Source: Gemmatimonadales bacterium (lineage in GTDB: Bacteria; Gemmatimonadota; Glassbacteria; GWA2-58-10). From it: a DNA stretch of 64,000 nt. Shown piece by piece: positions 26,330-39,909 of the stretch; within the stretch, counting starts at the first letter, position 1; each line of letters begins with the position of its first letter. The notes below the pieces were generated by a model. It saw nothing but the letters and a program-made list of their open reading frames with translations. It had not been told where the DNA came from and made no database searches. The DNA lies in assembly GCA_024278175.1 (NCBI GenBank), contig JAJRTS010000100.1, positions 19,972-83,971 of the forward strand, read 5' to 3'. A program made the position numbers and the translations under genes.

Positions 26330-26965
26330 TCACAATAGTTTTTGTCCTTCGCGTTCCAGTTCCAGCGCCTCCTCCATCGCCAGCCAGGCATCGGCCGGAT
26401 TGTCGGCCCCTGCCACGGCGCCGATCCCGCTCACCCCCCAAGCGCCTGAGCGCACCGGCTGCGTGCAGTTTTCCACGGTGATCCCGGCGATAGCGAACAC
26501 GGGAATTTTTACCGCGTGCGTTACCGAGCTCAGTCCCTCGAGTCCAATCAGCCGCGTGTCGTGTTTGTGGGCGGTGGGGAAAACGGCTCCCACGCCCAGG
26601 TAATTCGCGCCAGCGCGCTGGGCCGCCAACGCGGCGTCCGGCTCACGGGCGGTGGCCCCGATAATGAATGTATCGCCGGTGAGCTGGCGGGCCCGGGCCA
26701 CGGGAAGATCGTTTTCGCCCAGGTGCACACCGGCCGCGCCCGCGGCCAGGGCCACATCGAGCCGATCGTTGACCACCACCCGGCAGTGAGCGCCGGCGGC
26801 ATCGATCACCTGGCTGGCGAACTGAAAATATTGCGCGCCGGTGGCGTTTTTCGCCCGGACCTGGATCATCGAGCAGCCGGCCCCGCCCAGCGCCCCGGCC
26901 AGCCGGACAGCCCCCCGCGGGCCGGCGAAATCGAGATCGACAATCGGGTAGCACCTGTGTAACAT
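26330..26965 (-). CDS. thiE: thiamine phosphate synthase
   Basis: The 211-residue TIM-barrel protein joins the HMP-pyrophosphate and thiazole-phosphate moieties to make thiamine monophosphate. Hallmarks in order: MIQVRAKN (near 33), VVNDRLDVALAAGAAGVHLG (about 64-83, with the metal-binding Asp), LPVARARQL, IIGATARE (Ser replaced by Ala in the pyrophosphate loop), GAVFPTAHKHDT, and VFAIAGI near 155. Ala appears where many members have Ser, but the shape is fully conserved. No TPP riboswitch is visible upstream. It is transcribed away from the rRNA operon and stands alone among non-thiamine genes. Confidence 0.93.
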   Translation of the reverse strand: MLHRCYPIVDLDFAGPRGAVRLAGALGGAGCSMIQVRAKNATGAQYFQFASQVIDAAGAHCRVVVNDRLDVALAAGAAGVHLGENDLPVARARQLTGDTFIIGATAREPDAALAAQRAGANYLGVGAVFPTAHKHDTRLIGLEGLSSVTHAVKIPVFAIAGITVENCTQPVRSGAWGVSGIGAVAGADNPADAWLAMEEALELEREGQKLL

Positions 26966-27115
26966 GATGTAAACCGGTCAGTTGCGGGTTAATGAGCGCT
27001 CAGCGGCCCGCCCGACGGTTTTCCCGTAAGCGGTGACCACAAGAGTATATAAAGGGCAGGAAAATTAGCAAGGGAAAAATCCTGGGACTCCTTCAGAAAA
27101 AGGGGTGTGAAACGC

Positions 27116-27144
27116 TTGACATTACCGAGCGGATTTTGTATATT
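27116..27144 (+). promoter_or_regulatory. rRNA promoter P1
   Basis: TTGACA (27116-27121), exactly 17 bases, then TATATT (27139-27144): a near-consensus sigma70 promoter about 375 bases before the 16S gene. Confidence 0.75.
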
Positions 27145-27213
27145 ACCTTTCCCCCCGCGAATGGGGCTGAAAACGAGTTCCGGCGAGGGTTTAGGAAAAA
27201 CAGAAGAAAAGCA

Positions 27214-27242
27214 TTGACAGGTTGGCCGGTTCAGGTTAATTT
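27214..27242 (+). promoter_or_regulatory. rRNA promoter P2
   Basis: TTGACA (27214-27219), 17 bases, TAATTT (27237-27242), followed by a GC-rich TGTCGCTCCC stretch. The same block is repeated at P3, suggesting duplication. Confidence 0.6.
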
Positions 27243-27340
27243 GTCGCTCCCTTACGCGACGGACCCGCTGCGGCAAGGAATTGGCAAGAGGCGTCGAAGC
27301 GTGATCTGGTGAGGGTTTGAAAAAGAAAAGAAGAAAAGCA

Positions 27341-27369
27341 TTGACAGGTTGACCGGTTGTAGGTTAACT
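27341..27369 (+). promoter_or_regulatory. rRNA promoter P3
   Basis: TTGACA (27341-27346), 17 bases, TTAACT (27364-27369), followed by TGTCGCTCCCT. Preceded by the same AGAAGAAAAGCA block as P2. Confidence 0.6.
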
Positions 27370-27396
27370 TGTCGCTCCCTCGACCCAAGTCGAGTC

Positions 27397-27404
27397 TGCT
27401 CTTT
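27397..27404 (+). promoter_or_regulatory. boxA antitermination site in the rRNA leader
   Basis: TGCTCTTT, followed by GAAAAT, matches the boxA core used by Nus factors. A second similar site, TGTTCTTTGA, is at 29595-29604 before the 23S gene. Confidence 0.6.
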
Positions 27405-27407
27405 GAA

Positions 27408-27430
27408 AATAATGGTGTATGTGCTGTGCG
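27408..27430 (+). other. 16S precursor processing stem, 5' strand
   Basis: AATAATGGTGTA plus GCTGTGCG pair with 29203-29224 behind the 16S gene, leaving a 3:2 internal loop. This brackets 16S like an RNase III stem. Confidence 0.65.
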
Positions 27431-27520
27431 AAAACCGCGTTATAGCCGGGTCTCGCAAGAGACCTAACACAGTAATGTAATCCGAACGCGAAAGCGATCG
27501 AAATAGAGTCTGATTGAAAC

Positions 27521-29089
<1,569 letters not shown>

Positions 29090-29202
29090 GGCCACTAAAG
29101 GTCTTGCACGGCATCAACACAGAAGGAATGGCAGAAGGAAAACTGCCGCTCTTTCGGTGCAAAGCATGACCAGTGGTACTCACCATGGACGGTTATGACG
29201 AG

Positions 29203-29224
29203 CGCACAGCCTTACACCATTATT
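29203..29224 (+). other. 16S precursor processing stem, 3' strand
   Basis: CGCACAGC and TACACCATTATT are complementary to 27408-27430. Confidence 0.65.
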
Positions 29225-29312
29225 AATAAATCTGTCAAACGTTATGGCAACCATGCAAAAGGCGCGTCAGGTTTGAAATCAACTCTGACGTGCATTTTTA
29301 TGGGTGCCGAGC

Positions 29313-29389
<77 letters not shown>

Positions 29390-29482
29390 AAGAAGGCCAT
29401 CTGCTGCGGTAAGCGGCGGTTAGCTCGAGAAGATAAAACGGTCGCTTGCGCTTAAAAGGCAAAAGCGGCTACACGGACAGAT

Positions 29483-29558
29483 GGGGATATAGCTCAAATG
29501 GGAGAGCGCCGGCTTTGCAAGCCGGAGGCTACCGGTTCGATCCCGGTTATCTCCACCA
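29483..29558 (+). tRNA. tRNA-Ala (TGC)
   Basis: A 76-base cloverleaf with encoded CCA. The anticodon loop TTTGCAA carries TGC. The acceptor stem GGGGATA/TATCTCC contains the G3:U70 wobble pair that marks alanine tRNAs. Confidence 0.97.
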
Positions 29559-29601
29559 TCTGACAGATTGCAGTGCCGACACAGTTTCGGCAAATGTTCT
29601 T

Positions 29602-29625
29602 TGAAAATCGATTGTCTTGTCAAGA
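29602..29625 (+). other. 23S precursor processing stem, 5' strand
   Basis: 24 bases are perfectly complementary to 32725-32748, and pairing continues imperfectly inward (ACGAGCCCTAGG with CTTAGGCGCTCGT). This forms a long stem around the 23S RNA, suited to RNase III. Confidence 0.8.
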
Positions 29626-29653
29626 TACGAGCCCTAGGTGACCGAGTTTTTCA

Positions 29654-32692
<3,039 letters not shown>

Positions 32693-32724
32693 GATATTCC
32701 TTCTTTGTCACTTAGGCGCTCGTG

Positions 32725-32748
32725 TCTTGACAAGACAATCGATTTTCA
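32725..32748 (+). other. 23S precursor processing stem, 3' strand
   Basis: It is a perfect complement of 29602-29625. Confidence 0.8.
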
Positions 32749-32757
32749 ATTCATCTT

Positions 32758-32875
32758 TGCCGGTGACTACAGCGAAGGGGAAACACCCGTTACCATTCCG
32801 AACACGGCAGTTAAGCCCTTCTGCGCTGATGGTACTGCGCGGGTAACCGCGTGGGAGAGTAGGTCGTTGCCGGCT
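32758..32875 (+). rRNA. rrf: 5S ribosomal RNA
   Basis: The stem formed by TTGCCGGTGACT and GTCGTTGCCGGC closes the molecule. The internal CCCGTTACCATTCCGAACAC and AAGCCCTTCTGCGC blocks are typical 5S segments. Length is about 118 bases. Confidence 0.95.
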
Positions 32876-32883
32876 TTTTACTT

Positions 32884-32920
32884 AAAGCCCCGTCCTTACT
32901 AAAGGATGGGGCTTTTTGTT
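32884..32920 (+). terminator. terminator of the rRNA operon
   Basis: AAAGCCCCGTCCTT and AAGGATGGGGCTTT form a 14-bp stem, with one G-T pair, around ACTA, followed by TTGTTT. Confidence 0.9.
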
Positions 32921-33021
32921 TATATCTGCCAGACTCGTCTGGCGCAAATAAACGCAAGTAGTTATTTTGTTCAGTTCATGTAATCAATTGTTAACTGGTT
33001 GACCGTATTGGGGAGAGACAG

Positions 33022-34218
33022 ATGGTTGCCGGCGGGGAGAATAACTACGACTACCTCATCATCGGCGGCGGCATTGTCGGCTCCTCCATCGCCCGTGAGT
33101 TGGCCGCACGCGGCGCGGGCAGCGTGGCCGTGCTGGACAAGGAACCCCGGCTGGGGCTGCACGCCTCCGGGCGCAACAGCGGCGTGCTCCACTCCGGGAT
33201 CAACCAGAAACCCGGTTCGCTCAAGGCGCGGATGGCCGTGGAGGGCAACCGGTTCGCGCGCGAGTTCTGCAAAGAACACAACGTACGCATGCAAGAGTGC
33301 GGCACGCTCGTGGTCAGCCGCAACGAACGTGAACTGGCCGTGCTGAATACGCTGCTGGAGATGGGCAAGGCGGCCGGGGTCGAAGGCCTGAGAATAATCG
33401 GCCGCGATGAACTCTCGGAGCGGGAACCCTCGGCCGTGGGCGATAACGCCCTGCTCAGCCCCAACGGCGCGATAGTCGACAGCGAGGCGTTCGTGCGTGC
33501 GGTGGCCGGTGACGCTCAGGCAAAGGGCGCGCGGTTCGTGATGAACGCGGAAGTCACTGCAATCCGCGAACGAACTGTGATCAGCAAGGCAGAAAATTTC
33601 GAGGCGGGCCACGTTATCAACTGCGCGGGTCTCTATTCGGACAGGATTGCGGCGATGATGGGCGCGGGCAAGGGCTGCCGGATTATCCCCTTCCGTGGCG
33701 AGTACATGGAAATCACCGGGCTGCCCGTGAACTCGATGATCTACCAGGCGCCGGATCTTCGCTACCCGTTTCTCGGCGTGCATTTTACCAGAACGGTTGA
33801 TGGCCGGGTGCTGGCCGGGCCCACGGCAATGCTCTCTTTCGGCCGCGAGGCCTACGACAAGCGGATCGTTCCCGGCGAGAGCATCGGCATGATCGCCAGT
33901 GTTAACTTCTGGCGCCTGGTCTTAAGCGGCGAGTTTCTGCGTCTGGTCTGGCACAACGGCAAAATATCGTTCTCCGACCGCGCATTCCTGGCCGAGATCC
34001 GCACACTCGCGCCGGACGTGGAAATGAGCCGGCTTAAACCCTACCGCTCGGGAATCCGGGCCCAGATGGTCGACCGCCGCGGCAGGATGGTTAATGACAT
34101 GGTTGTCGAGTACCTGCCCGCCGGCAGCACGCATATCCTCAACGCCGTCTCACCGGGCATGACCGCCGCCCTGGCGTTCGCCGCTCACGTGGTGGATCGG
34201 ATCGTCGCTTCGCCGTAG
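33022..34218 (+). CDS. lhgO: L-2-hydroxyglutarate oxidase
   Basis: The ATG at 33022 follows GGGGAGAG. The 398-residue FAD protein of the DAO family has the dinucleotide motif DYLIIGGGIVGSSIAREL (about 10-27), then LHASGRNSGVLHSGI, a hallmark of LhgO/YgaF, and FRGEYMEI, YPFLGVHFTRTVDGRVLAGP and SPGMTAALAFAAHV near the C-terminus. LhgO oxidises L-2-hydroxyglutarate to 2-oxoglutarate, passing electrons to the quinone pool. It stands alone just after the rRNA terminator. A general FAD oxidoreductase of the same family is the only alternative. Confidence 0.88.
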   Translation: MVAGGENNYDYLIIGGGIVGSSIARELAARGAGSVAVLDKEPRLGLHASGRNSGVLHSGINQKPGSLKARMAVEGNRFAREFCKEHNVRMQECGTLVVSRNERELAVLNTLLEMGKAAGVEGLRIIGRDELSEREPSAVGDNALLSPNGAIVDSEAFVRAVAGDAQAKGARFVMNAEVTAIRERTVISKAENFEAGHVINCAGLYSDRIAAMMGAGKGCRIIPFRGEYMEITGLPVNSMIYQAPDLRYPFLGVHFTRTVDGRVLAGPTAMLSFGREAYDKRIVPGESIGMIASVNFWRLVLSGEFLRLVWHNGKISFSDRAFLAEIRTLAPDVEMSRLKPYRSGIRAQMVDRRGRMVNDMVVEYLPAGSTHILNAVSPGMTAALAFAAHVVDRIVASP

Positions 34219-34247
34219 CAGTGTCAGCTTGCGCGCGGTGAACCGCT

Positions 34248-35537
34248 TTACCGCGCCGCTTCCCCCCGCCGTTCCCCGCTAGCCTCGTACGGTCCGTGGA
34301 CGGATTTCACCCGGCAGATGGCGTCCGAGTCGTCGAGCACGATCACCCGGTAGCTGCCGCCGCCGGGGGCGACCCGCACCACGATGTGCCCCTGGCTGCT
34401 GGCGAAATTTTCCGTGGCGTAGCCCATCACGATCCGCGTGGCATCCATGAAGTTGGTGATAAACAGCTCCCGCGGCCCCGGATACAGCTTCCGCGAGACC
34501 AGCCGCCGGTAAACGCCGGGGGCGGGATGGCCGGGCGACCATGACTGGATGATATGGACCCGGGGCCTGAGCGTGCGCAGGAAAAATTCGTTTGCCGCAT
34601 CGACAAAACCGTGATGGTCGAGCACGTGAACATCCACCGCCCCGACCGCTTTCGCCACCGGAGTTTCCAGGTCTCCCCACGCCGGCGCTCCCGGCCACTG
34701 GTAGCCCGGCAGGTCGCCGCCGGTATAATAATCGAATTTCCCGTAGCTTAATTTCAGCACCGTGGAAAACATGTTTTCGTTGAGTTGGTCCTCCCAGTCG
34801 GCATCTTCCGGAATATCCCCGGCCGCTGGAAGATGGTTTTTTGTCCCGGCCCCCTCGCCGGTCCAGACATGGCCGTTGACCGCGATGTTGCGCACACTGA
34901 ACTTCGGGTAGCTCCCGCGGTCGTGGACGAGCACGATCTGGTCGTCCCGCCCGGCGGTGAACCTTTCGGCCACCAGGGCGTTGCGGCTGATCTGCCAGTC
35001 GAGAAATTTCCTGTAGTTGGCCACCATCTCGTTATCAAGCGGCAGGGGATAGTTGTAATCCGGCCAGCCACGATCGAGAATTTTGTTGATTTTTATGTTC
35101 TCGCCCACCTCGGTAATCCCGCTGAGCAGATAACCGCCCGCCGCTGAAACGGCTGAGTTCGCCCCCGGCTGGCCCATGTGGTCGCCGTGGAAATGGGTTA
35201 TCAGCGCGTAGTCGAGCAGCGGCTCGTCCCGCTGTTTCAGCACCCGCCTGATATATTCCGCTATCCAGCGCCCGGGAGTGCGGGAACTGTCCGGTTTCTG
35301 CGCGCACACTCTCGGACCTGTCCTGGCGGTAGCCCCGGCGTCGACAAGCATGGTCGTGCCGTCGGGAAGCACGAGCAGGGCGGCTTCTCCCCTGCCGGTG
35401 TTGATATGATGAATGTCGAGTGTCCCCGCGCTCCAGTCCGGCAACGGCTCGCCCACCTCCTGGGCCGGAGCGGGGTGCGCAAACAGAAAAACAGCCAGCC
35501 AGAGCACCGCCGTCACCGACCGGACAGAATCACGCAT
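34248..35537 (-). CDS. exported metallo-beta-lactamase-fold hydrolase
   Basis: The ATG at 35537 has GGAGG seven bases upstream and opens a Sec signal (VTAVLWLAVFLFAHPAPAQ). An ATG 31 codons upstream would bury the signal. The 429-residue protein carries the zinc motif ThrHisPheHisGlyAspHis (H115-x-H117-x-D119-H120), TMLVDAGA before it, YYTGGDLPG, and HVLDHHGFVD as the distal His. The arrangement is close to the ComEC/Rec2-type metallo-beta-lactamase domain (HINTGRGEAALLVLPDGTT resembles HVGQGDAILI). It likely hydrolyses a phosphodiester or ester outside the cytoplasm. The substrate is not known. Confidence 0.8.
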   Translation of the reverse strand: MRDSVRSVTAVLWLAVFLFAHPAPAQEVGEPLPDWSAGTLDIHHINTGRGEAALLVLPDGTTMLVDAGATARTGPRVCAQKPDSSRTPGRWIAEYIRRVLKQRDEPLLDYALITHFHGDHMGQPGANSAVSAAGGYLLSGITEVGENIKINKILDRGWPDYNYPLPLDNEMVANYRKFLDWQISRNALVAERFTAGRDDQIVLVHDRGSYPKFSVRNIAVNGHVWTGEGAGTKNHLPAAGDIPEDADWEDQLNENMFSTVLKLSYGKFDYYTGGDLPGYQWPGAPAWGDLETPVAKAVGAVDVHVLDHHGFVDAANEFFLRTLRPRVHIIQSWSPGHPAPGVYRRLVSRKLYPGPRELFITNFMDATRIVMGYATENFASSQGHIVVRVAPGGGSYRVIVLDDSDAICRVKSVHGPYEASGERRGEAAR

Positions 35538-35898
35538 GGAAGGCCTCCACTGGTGTAACCCGTTATCAGGCAGGATAAATGAAACCGGATCAGTCACAGA
35601 CAATCTGCTATAAAGTCCGGCCAAAAGCAAGCAGCCGGGCCGGTGCGCTCCCGCCGCGGTTTAGCCCGTGCGGAACAGCCTGTGGCGGTTCAGGAATTTC
35701 ATTTCCCCTTGTAGTATTGCGCATTTTTAAAACACTGAGTGCGTATCCGCACGGCCCGTCCGCACGGACTGAAATTTTCCTGCGCCCATAACCGTAAGCC
35801 AATAGTTCAGTTACGCCGTATGGTTGTGTTCCCGGCACGGTGGCACAGAATATGAATACACAATAGAAAGGCACACATTTTTCCTCAAGGGGCCCCCA
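35538..35898. other. 361-bp intergenic region, no gene seen
   Basis: This divergent region separates the metallo-beta-lactamase gene from the chemotaxis-type operon. It contains a short direct repeat (CCGCACGG twice at about 35740-35765). I see no convincing promoter or open frame with a ribosome site. Confidence 0.4.
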
Positions 35899-36402
35899 AT
35901 GCACCTGATGATAATAGAAGATGACAAGGCTGCGGCTTACAGCCTTAAGGAATATTTCGGTCGGGTCGGCTACGAGAGCGACGTGTTTACCAATCCACGC
36001 GAGGGAGTGCGGGCTTTTAAGCTGGGCGGCTACGATACCGTGCTGACCGATATTAAAATGCCGGGACTCAACGGTCTGGAAGTTCTCGAGGAGGTTCGCT
36101 CGCAGGACCCGGCGGCCCGCGTGATTATCATGACCGGTTACGCGGATCTCGAAATCGCGATTGCCGCGGTCAATTCCGGCGCCTATGCATTTTTCCGCAA
36201 GCCCCTGGAATTGGACAAGGTGAAAGAGTGCCTGCAGAAAATCAACAGGCAAAAAGAGCGGGAGCGACATACAAAGGACCTGGGTAACGAGCTGATGAAA
36301 CTTTGCATGGAACTCAAGGAATTTGAAAAAGCCATCGGTTCCCCGCGTGGTCTTGAAGGCGGGACTGCTCATGGTAAGGGTGCCAATCGTGCTGATATCT
36401 GA
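35899..36402 (+). CDS. response regulator with receiver domain only
   Basis: The ATG at 35899 is preceded by AAGGGG; a longer frame from 35824 adds an unlikely leader. The 167-residue protein has a complete receiver domain: IIEDD (acidic pocket), VLTDIKMPGLNG with the phospho-acceptor Asp near residue 52, IIMTGYAD and FRKPLELD with the conserved Lys. After residue 120 only a charged helix remains, with no DNA-binding domain. It opens an operon with cheW and cheR, 23 bases before cheW, so it may act as a CheY-like output or adaptor protein in that pathway. Confidence 0.88.
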   Translation: MHLMIIEDDKAAAYSLKEYFGRVGYESDVFTNPREGVRAFKLGGYDTVLTDIKMPGLNGLEVLEEVRSQDPAARVIIMTGYADLEIAIAAVNSGAYAFFRKPLELDKVKECLQKINRQKERERHTKDLGNELMKLCMELKEFEKAIGSPRGLEGGTAHGKGANRADI

Positions 36403-36425
36403 ACTGCTCGACAGGAGGCTTTATA

Positions 36426-36965
36426 ATGTCGGATGAGCAAAAGATAGAAGAACTGAACAAGCAAATGGCCCAGCAGGAAGCTCTCGTTTCCAAAATTGCA
36501 GAGGGCGAAACAACCACGGACGGAAAGTACCTTACTTTCAAGCTGGCCAATGAAGTCTACGGCTTGGAAATTCTCAGAGTGCGCGAGATTATCGGTGTGC
36601 TGCCGATTACCCGCGTACCCCGGATGCCGGAGCATGTCCGCGGCGTGATAAACCTGCGCGGCAAGGTCATTCCGGTTATTGACCTGCGGGCCAAGTTCAG
36701 CATGGAGATCGCCGAGGAAACCAGCGAGACCTGCATCATTGTTGTCGATGCCGAGGATGGCAACGGGGATGTGCTGATCGGGATCCTGGTCGACAGTGTC
36801 AGCGAGGTGCTGGATATCAGCGAAAAGAATATCGAGGAGACGCCCGAGATGGGTTCGGCAATCGATACCGGCTATATCTCCGGGATCGGTAAGGCGGCGG
36901 GAAAGGTGGTTATTCTATTGAATATCGGACGTGTGCTGGATACCAGGGAAGTCACGATTCAGTAA
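36426..36965 (+). CDS. cheW: chemotaxis coupling protein CheW
   Basis: A strong AGGAGG precedes the ATG. After a charged N-terminal helix of about 30 residues, the 179-residue protein shows a CheW SH3-like double barrel: YLTFKLANEVYGLEILRVREI, RVPRMPEHVRGVINLRGKVI, IDLRAKFSM, LIGILVDSVSEVLDI and GYISGIGKAAGKVVILLNI. CheW links receptors to the CheA kinase. There is no cheA or receptor gene in the window, so the partners are encoded elsewhere. The operon order is receiver, cheW, cheR. Confidence 0.95.
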   Translation: MSDEQKIEELNKQMAQQEALVSKIAEGETTTDGKYLTFKLANEVYGLEILRVREIIGVLPITRVPRMPEHVRGVINLRGKVIPVIDLRAKFSMEIAEETSETCIIVVDAEDGNGDVLIGILVDSVSEVLDISEKNIEETPEMGSAIDTGYISGIGKAAGKVVILLNIGRVLDTREVTIQ

Positions 36966-37027
36966 GCAGAGTATTTTACAGGTAAACGGATTCAAGGCCT
37001 TTGTCTCAACCGCCCAGGGAAAAAGAG

Positions 37028-37837
37028 ATGGTCAGCATGGAAAAGCGGATTTTCGACAAGCTCCGTAAGCTGGTTTATCAGAAAAGCGGAATATCTCTGG
37101 GCGTTCACAAGGAAGCGCTTGTCACCTCCAGGGTGGGCAAGCGCATGCGCAAGCTGGGCATGGATGATTTCGAGAGTTATCTGGAGCACCTGGTCGCCGA
37201 TCAAAGCGGCCAGGAGGTAGTGCAGTTGCTCGATGTGATCTCTACCAACGTGACCCATTTTTTCCGCGAGGCCCGGCATTTCGATGTGCTGGCCGATTTA
37301 CTCCGGCACTGGTCCGGCCAGGGCCAGAGCCGCTTCCGGCTCTGGTGCTCCGCGGCTTCCAGCGGCGAGGAACCCTACACTATCGCGATGATCATGCGTG
37401 AGGTGCTCGACAACGGCGCCGATGCAAAGTTACTGGCTACGGATATCTCTACCCGGGTCCTGGAGGAGGCCAGGGCAGGCGTTTACGAGGACGGGCACAT
37501 GGAAAAAATTCCGCAGCAACTGCTGAAAAAATATTTCAACAAGCGCGGAGGAACCGGCAAGGGGCTGTGGGAAGTGCGCCAGACACTCAAGCAACTGATC
37601 ACGTTCGGCAGGCTCAATCTCTCGGTGTTTCCCTATGCGCTCAAGGGACCGCTGGACGTCATTTTCTGCCGGAACGTGATGATCTATTTCGACAATGACA
37701 TGCGCAGCCGCGTACTTGCCAACATGCACAAACTTCTCAAACCAGGCGGATACCTGATAGTCGGCCATGCGGAAAGCCTGACCGGCCTTGTAAGCGAGTT
37801 CGAGCACGTCAGTCCGTCCGTGTATGTAAAAGCATAA
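37028..37837 (+). CDS. cheR: chemoreceptor glutamate methyltransferase CheR
   Basis: The ATG at 37028 has GGGA upstream; a TTG at 37001 is an alternative adding nine residues. The 269-residue protein has the N-terminal helical CheR domain (LRKLVYQKSGISLGVHKEALVTSRVGKRMRKL) and the SAM-binding domain: TNVTHFFRE, LWCSAASSGEEPYTIAM, LATDISTRVLEEAR, PLDVIFCRNVMIYF and GGYLIVGHAESL. It methylates glutamates of chemoreceptors. No TPR extension or cheB is present nearby. It is the third gene of the small chemosensory operon. Confidence 0.95.
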   Translation: MVSMEKRIFDKLRKLVYQKSGISLGVHKEALVTSRVGKRMRKLGMDDFESYLEHLVADQSGQEVVQLLDVISTNVTHFFREARHFDVLADLLRHWSGQGQSRFRLWCSAASSGEEPYTIAMIMREVLDNGADAKLLATDISTRVLEEARAGVYEDGHMEKIPQQLLKKYFNKRGGTGKGLWEVRQTLKQLITFGRLNLSVFPYALKGPLDVIFCRNVMIYFDNDMRSRVLANMHKLLKPGGYLIVGHAESLTGLVSEFEHVSPSVYVKA

Positions 37838-38629
37838 AACCCGCTTACTTTCCCGGTGCGCTCACTGCGGCCGGGGAATCAAGCCCGGCCCTGGCGGGCG
37901 GCAATATTTTTACCGGTGTCGAATTTCTGCACATCCTCAATGAATCTGCCCGGCAGTTCGTTGCCGAAGCCCTCCACCGCCGTGGCGGCCAGCCTGCTCT
38001 GCATTTCCCCCCCTGCTCTCAATCAGCGCCTCAAGCGTGAAGAGAGCCGGTCGCGCCCGGACCAGGGGATCAAATGTCAATATATAAATTTAAATTTGAC
38101 GAAACTGATGGAATACAACAATATGCGCAATAAAGGAATACCGTGTCAAATTAGGTTGACATTTCTCCTGCTCACCGCGATATTGGAACTTCAGCTTAAG
38201 TTATTGTAAACAAAGCATTAGGCGGCTCAACTTCTTTCGGGCGCATTTTTCCTGATAATCCCTGCCGGGAACCAGGGGGGGCCCCATGATCTGTACCATT
38301 GGTCAGAGGGGAAAAAATGAATGGAAAACGGTTGTTGACAACCTGGGATGAGCGGTAAATCCAGTCGATAGTAAGAACGTATCCGGCAGGCTCGAAAGCC
38401 TCGGTGCTTCAGAATCGTGCAAAAGACCTGCGCGCCGTTGAAGCTTGAGAGTGTCGTTGTTGAGGCCGCTGCCCGTACGAGCCAGGTCCTCGGCCAGGAT
38501 TGTACTGATCGAGATTGTTTACATATCGTGCTTCAGAATAGGCTGTCTGGAACAGACCGCAACTCTTCCATGCCGGATCGGCCATGGCGAAACGGTTCAG
38601 GTGGTCACCGTGTGGCAAAGGGAGTAATT
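37838..38629. other. 790-bp region without a credible gene
   Basis: A short frame on the plus strand (37856-38209) lacks a ribosome site and reads like low-complexity drift. The stretch 38075-38210 is AT-rich and contains the palindrome CAAATTTAAATTTG near 38087, and a TTGACA at 38156. It may hold the promoter of the downstream HD-domain gene. Confidence 0.4.
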
Positions 38630-39868
38630 TTGCTTCTTTATGTTGATGATATCATGCCGGGAATGCAGCTTGAGAGCGCGATCGCGCTCAAGGCCGGCAG
38701 TTATCTGATTACGCCTAAAGAAGCCCCTGATGGGCTGAATGAGAAGTTCATCGATTCGATCCGGCGTTTTTCGAAGCAGCTTACGCCGCTGCCGGATTTC
38801 GTCAACATCATCGAGAACGAAAGCACGCTCGCCAAGCTTCACGAGGTGCTGTCCGCCGATATTGCCAGGGTGGCCGAAGCGGTCAAGGCCGGCGGCGATA
38901 CGCCGAATTTTCTCTCCGATGGTGAACTGGAGGAAAAAGTGTCGCGGGTTGTGGACAAGGTCCTGGCCAACCCGGACGTAATCCGCGAGGTCTATCAGTT
39001 CAAAAACGCTTTCCGCGAGGGCGCCGACAGCAAAACCGCCCTGCTGGACCACACGTTTCGGGTTACACTGCTGGCGGCCGCCACGGGAGTGAAACTTCGC
39101 ATGTCCGTGGTTTCGATGATCAATCTGGTAATCGCCTCGCTGATGCATGATATGGGTATCCTGCGCTCAGAGCAGTATCCGGCCCTGCAGGTGCTGGACG
39201 AGTTTAATGACGACCAGCTTCAGGATTTTGTGGATGAGCACACAGGACATTCGGTCGAGACTTTCAAGAATGCCGGGATGTCGATGCTGCCCCAGACCAG
39301 GTTGGACATTGCGCGGACGATTGAACTGCACCACAGGATAGACCTGGCTACCGAGAAACCACGCTCGCCGGCGGTGGTGCTGCACCTGGCCGATCTGGTC
39401 GACGAGGTGATCGGGCCGCAGCCCCATAAGCTGCGCTACAATTTCTCGCGGGAACAACTCCGCATACTCGGAACCGGCATGGCCAAGCGCAACGGGACCA
39501 ACCGCGTAATACTCGCCCTGGTGAAGCTTTACCGCAAGGTGCCCGTGGCCTGGGATACCGTGGTCGCGATCACCGAGTTGTTCGGCCAGCAGGAGCTGAC
39601 AATCGAGAACTACGAGGAAAAGCTGAAAGATATTCTCGATATCTGCCCCCATGCCAAGCAGAAGCCGTACCCCTCGCTCAGCGGCGGCAAGGTGCCGCGG
39701 ATGGTCTATTGCAACGACCTCGAGCAGAAGTATCAATGCGAACATCGCGGCCAGAGCCAGGTGGCCATCCAGATGCCCTCGGGCAAGATGGTCCAGTTTT
39801 TCAAGTGCGGCACCATGACCAACCGCCTGGTCAAGCTCAACCGCGAGAGCAAGCCCAACGGAGATTGA
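38630..39868 (+). CDS. HD/HDOD-like signalling protein with Cys-rich tail
   Basis: The TTG at 38630 follows GGGAG and begins LLLYVDDIMPGMQLESAIAL, a common lead-in of HD-type signalling proteins. Upstream in-frame codons (GTG 38612, ATG 38570 region) cannot be excluded. The 412-residue protein has an HD domain in the middle: LLDHTFRVTLLAAATG...LVIASLMHDMGIL, DEHTGHSVETFKNAGM and IELHHRIDL. The HD pair is kept and an HxxxD-like helix follows, but a GYP motif is missing. The C-terminal 70 residues carry CPHAK, YCND, CEHRG and FKCG, a possible zinc site. It may respond to the adjacent receiver-CheW-CheR system. Confidence 0.65.
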   Translation: MLLYVDDIMPGMQLESAIALKAGSYLITPKEAPDGLNEKFIDSIRRFSKQLTPLPDFVNIIENESTLAKLHEVLSADIARVAEAVKAGGDTPNFLSDGELEEKVSRVVDKVLANPDVIREVYQFKNAFREGADSKTALLDHTFRVTLLAAATGVKLRMSVVSMINLVIASLMHDMGILRSEQYPALQVLDEFNDDQLQDFVDEHTGHSVETFKNAGMSMLPQTRLDIARTIELHHRIDLATEKPRSPAVVLHLADLVDEVIGPQPHKLRYNFSREQLRILGTGMAKRNGTNRVILALVKLYRKVPVAWDTVVAITELFGQQELTIENYEEKLKDILDICPHAKQKPYPSLSGGKVPRMVYCNDLEQKYQCEHRGQSQVAIQMPSGKMVQFFKCGTMTNRLVKLNRESKPNGD

Positions 39869-39909
39869 TTTTTACGCGCCCCCCGCTACGGATTTTGCAA
39901 CCTCTGTCC

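Noticed and set aside
26966..27110. TPP riboswitch before thiE
   Set aside because: Neither the CTGAGA nor the conserved ACCTGATCTGG-type core is present.
37856..38209. 117-codon frame on the plus strand
   Set aside because: No ribosome site and no recognisable protein pattern; most of the region is AT-rich intergenic DNA.
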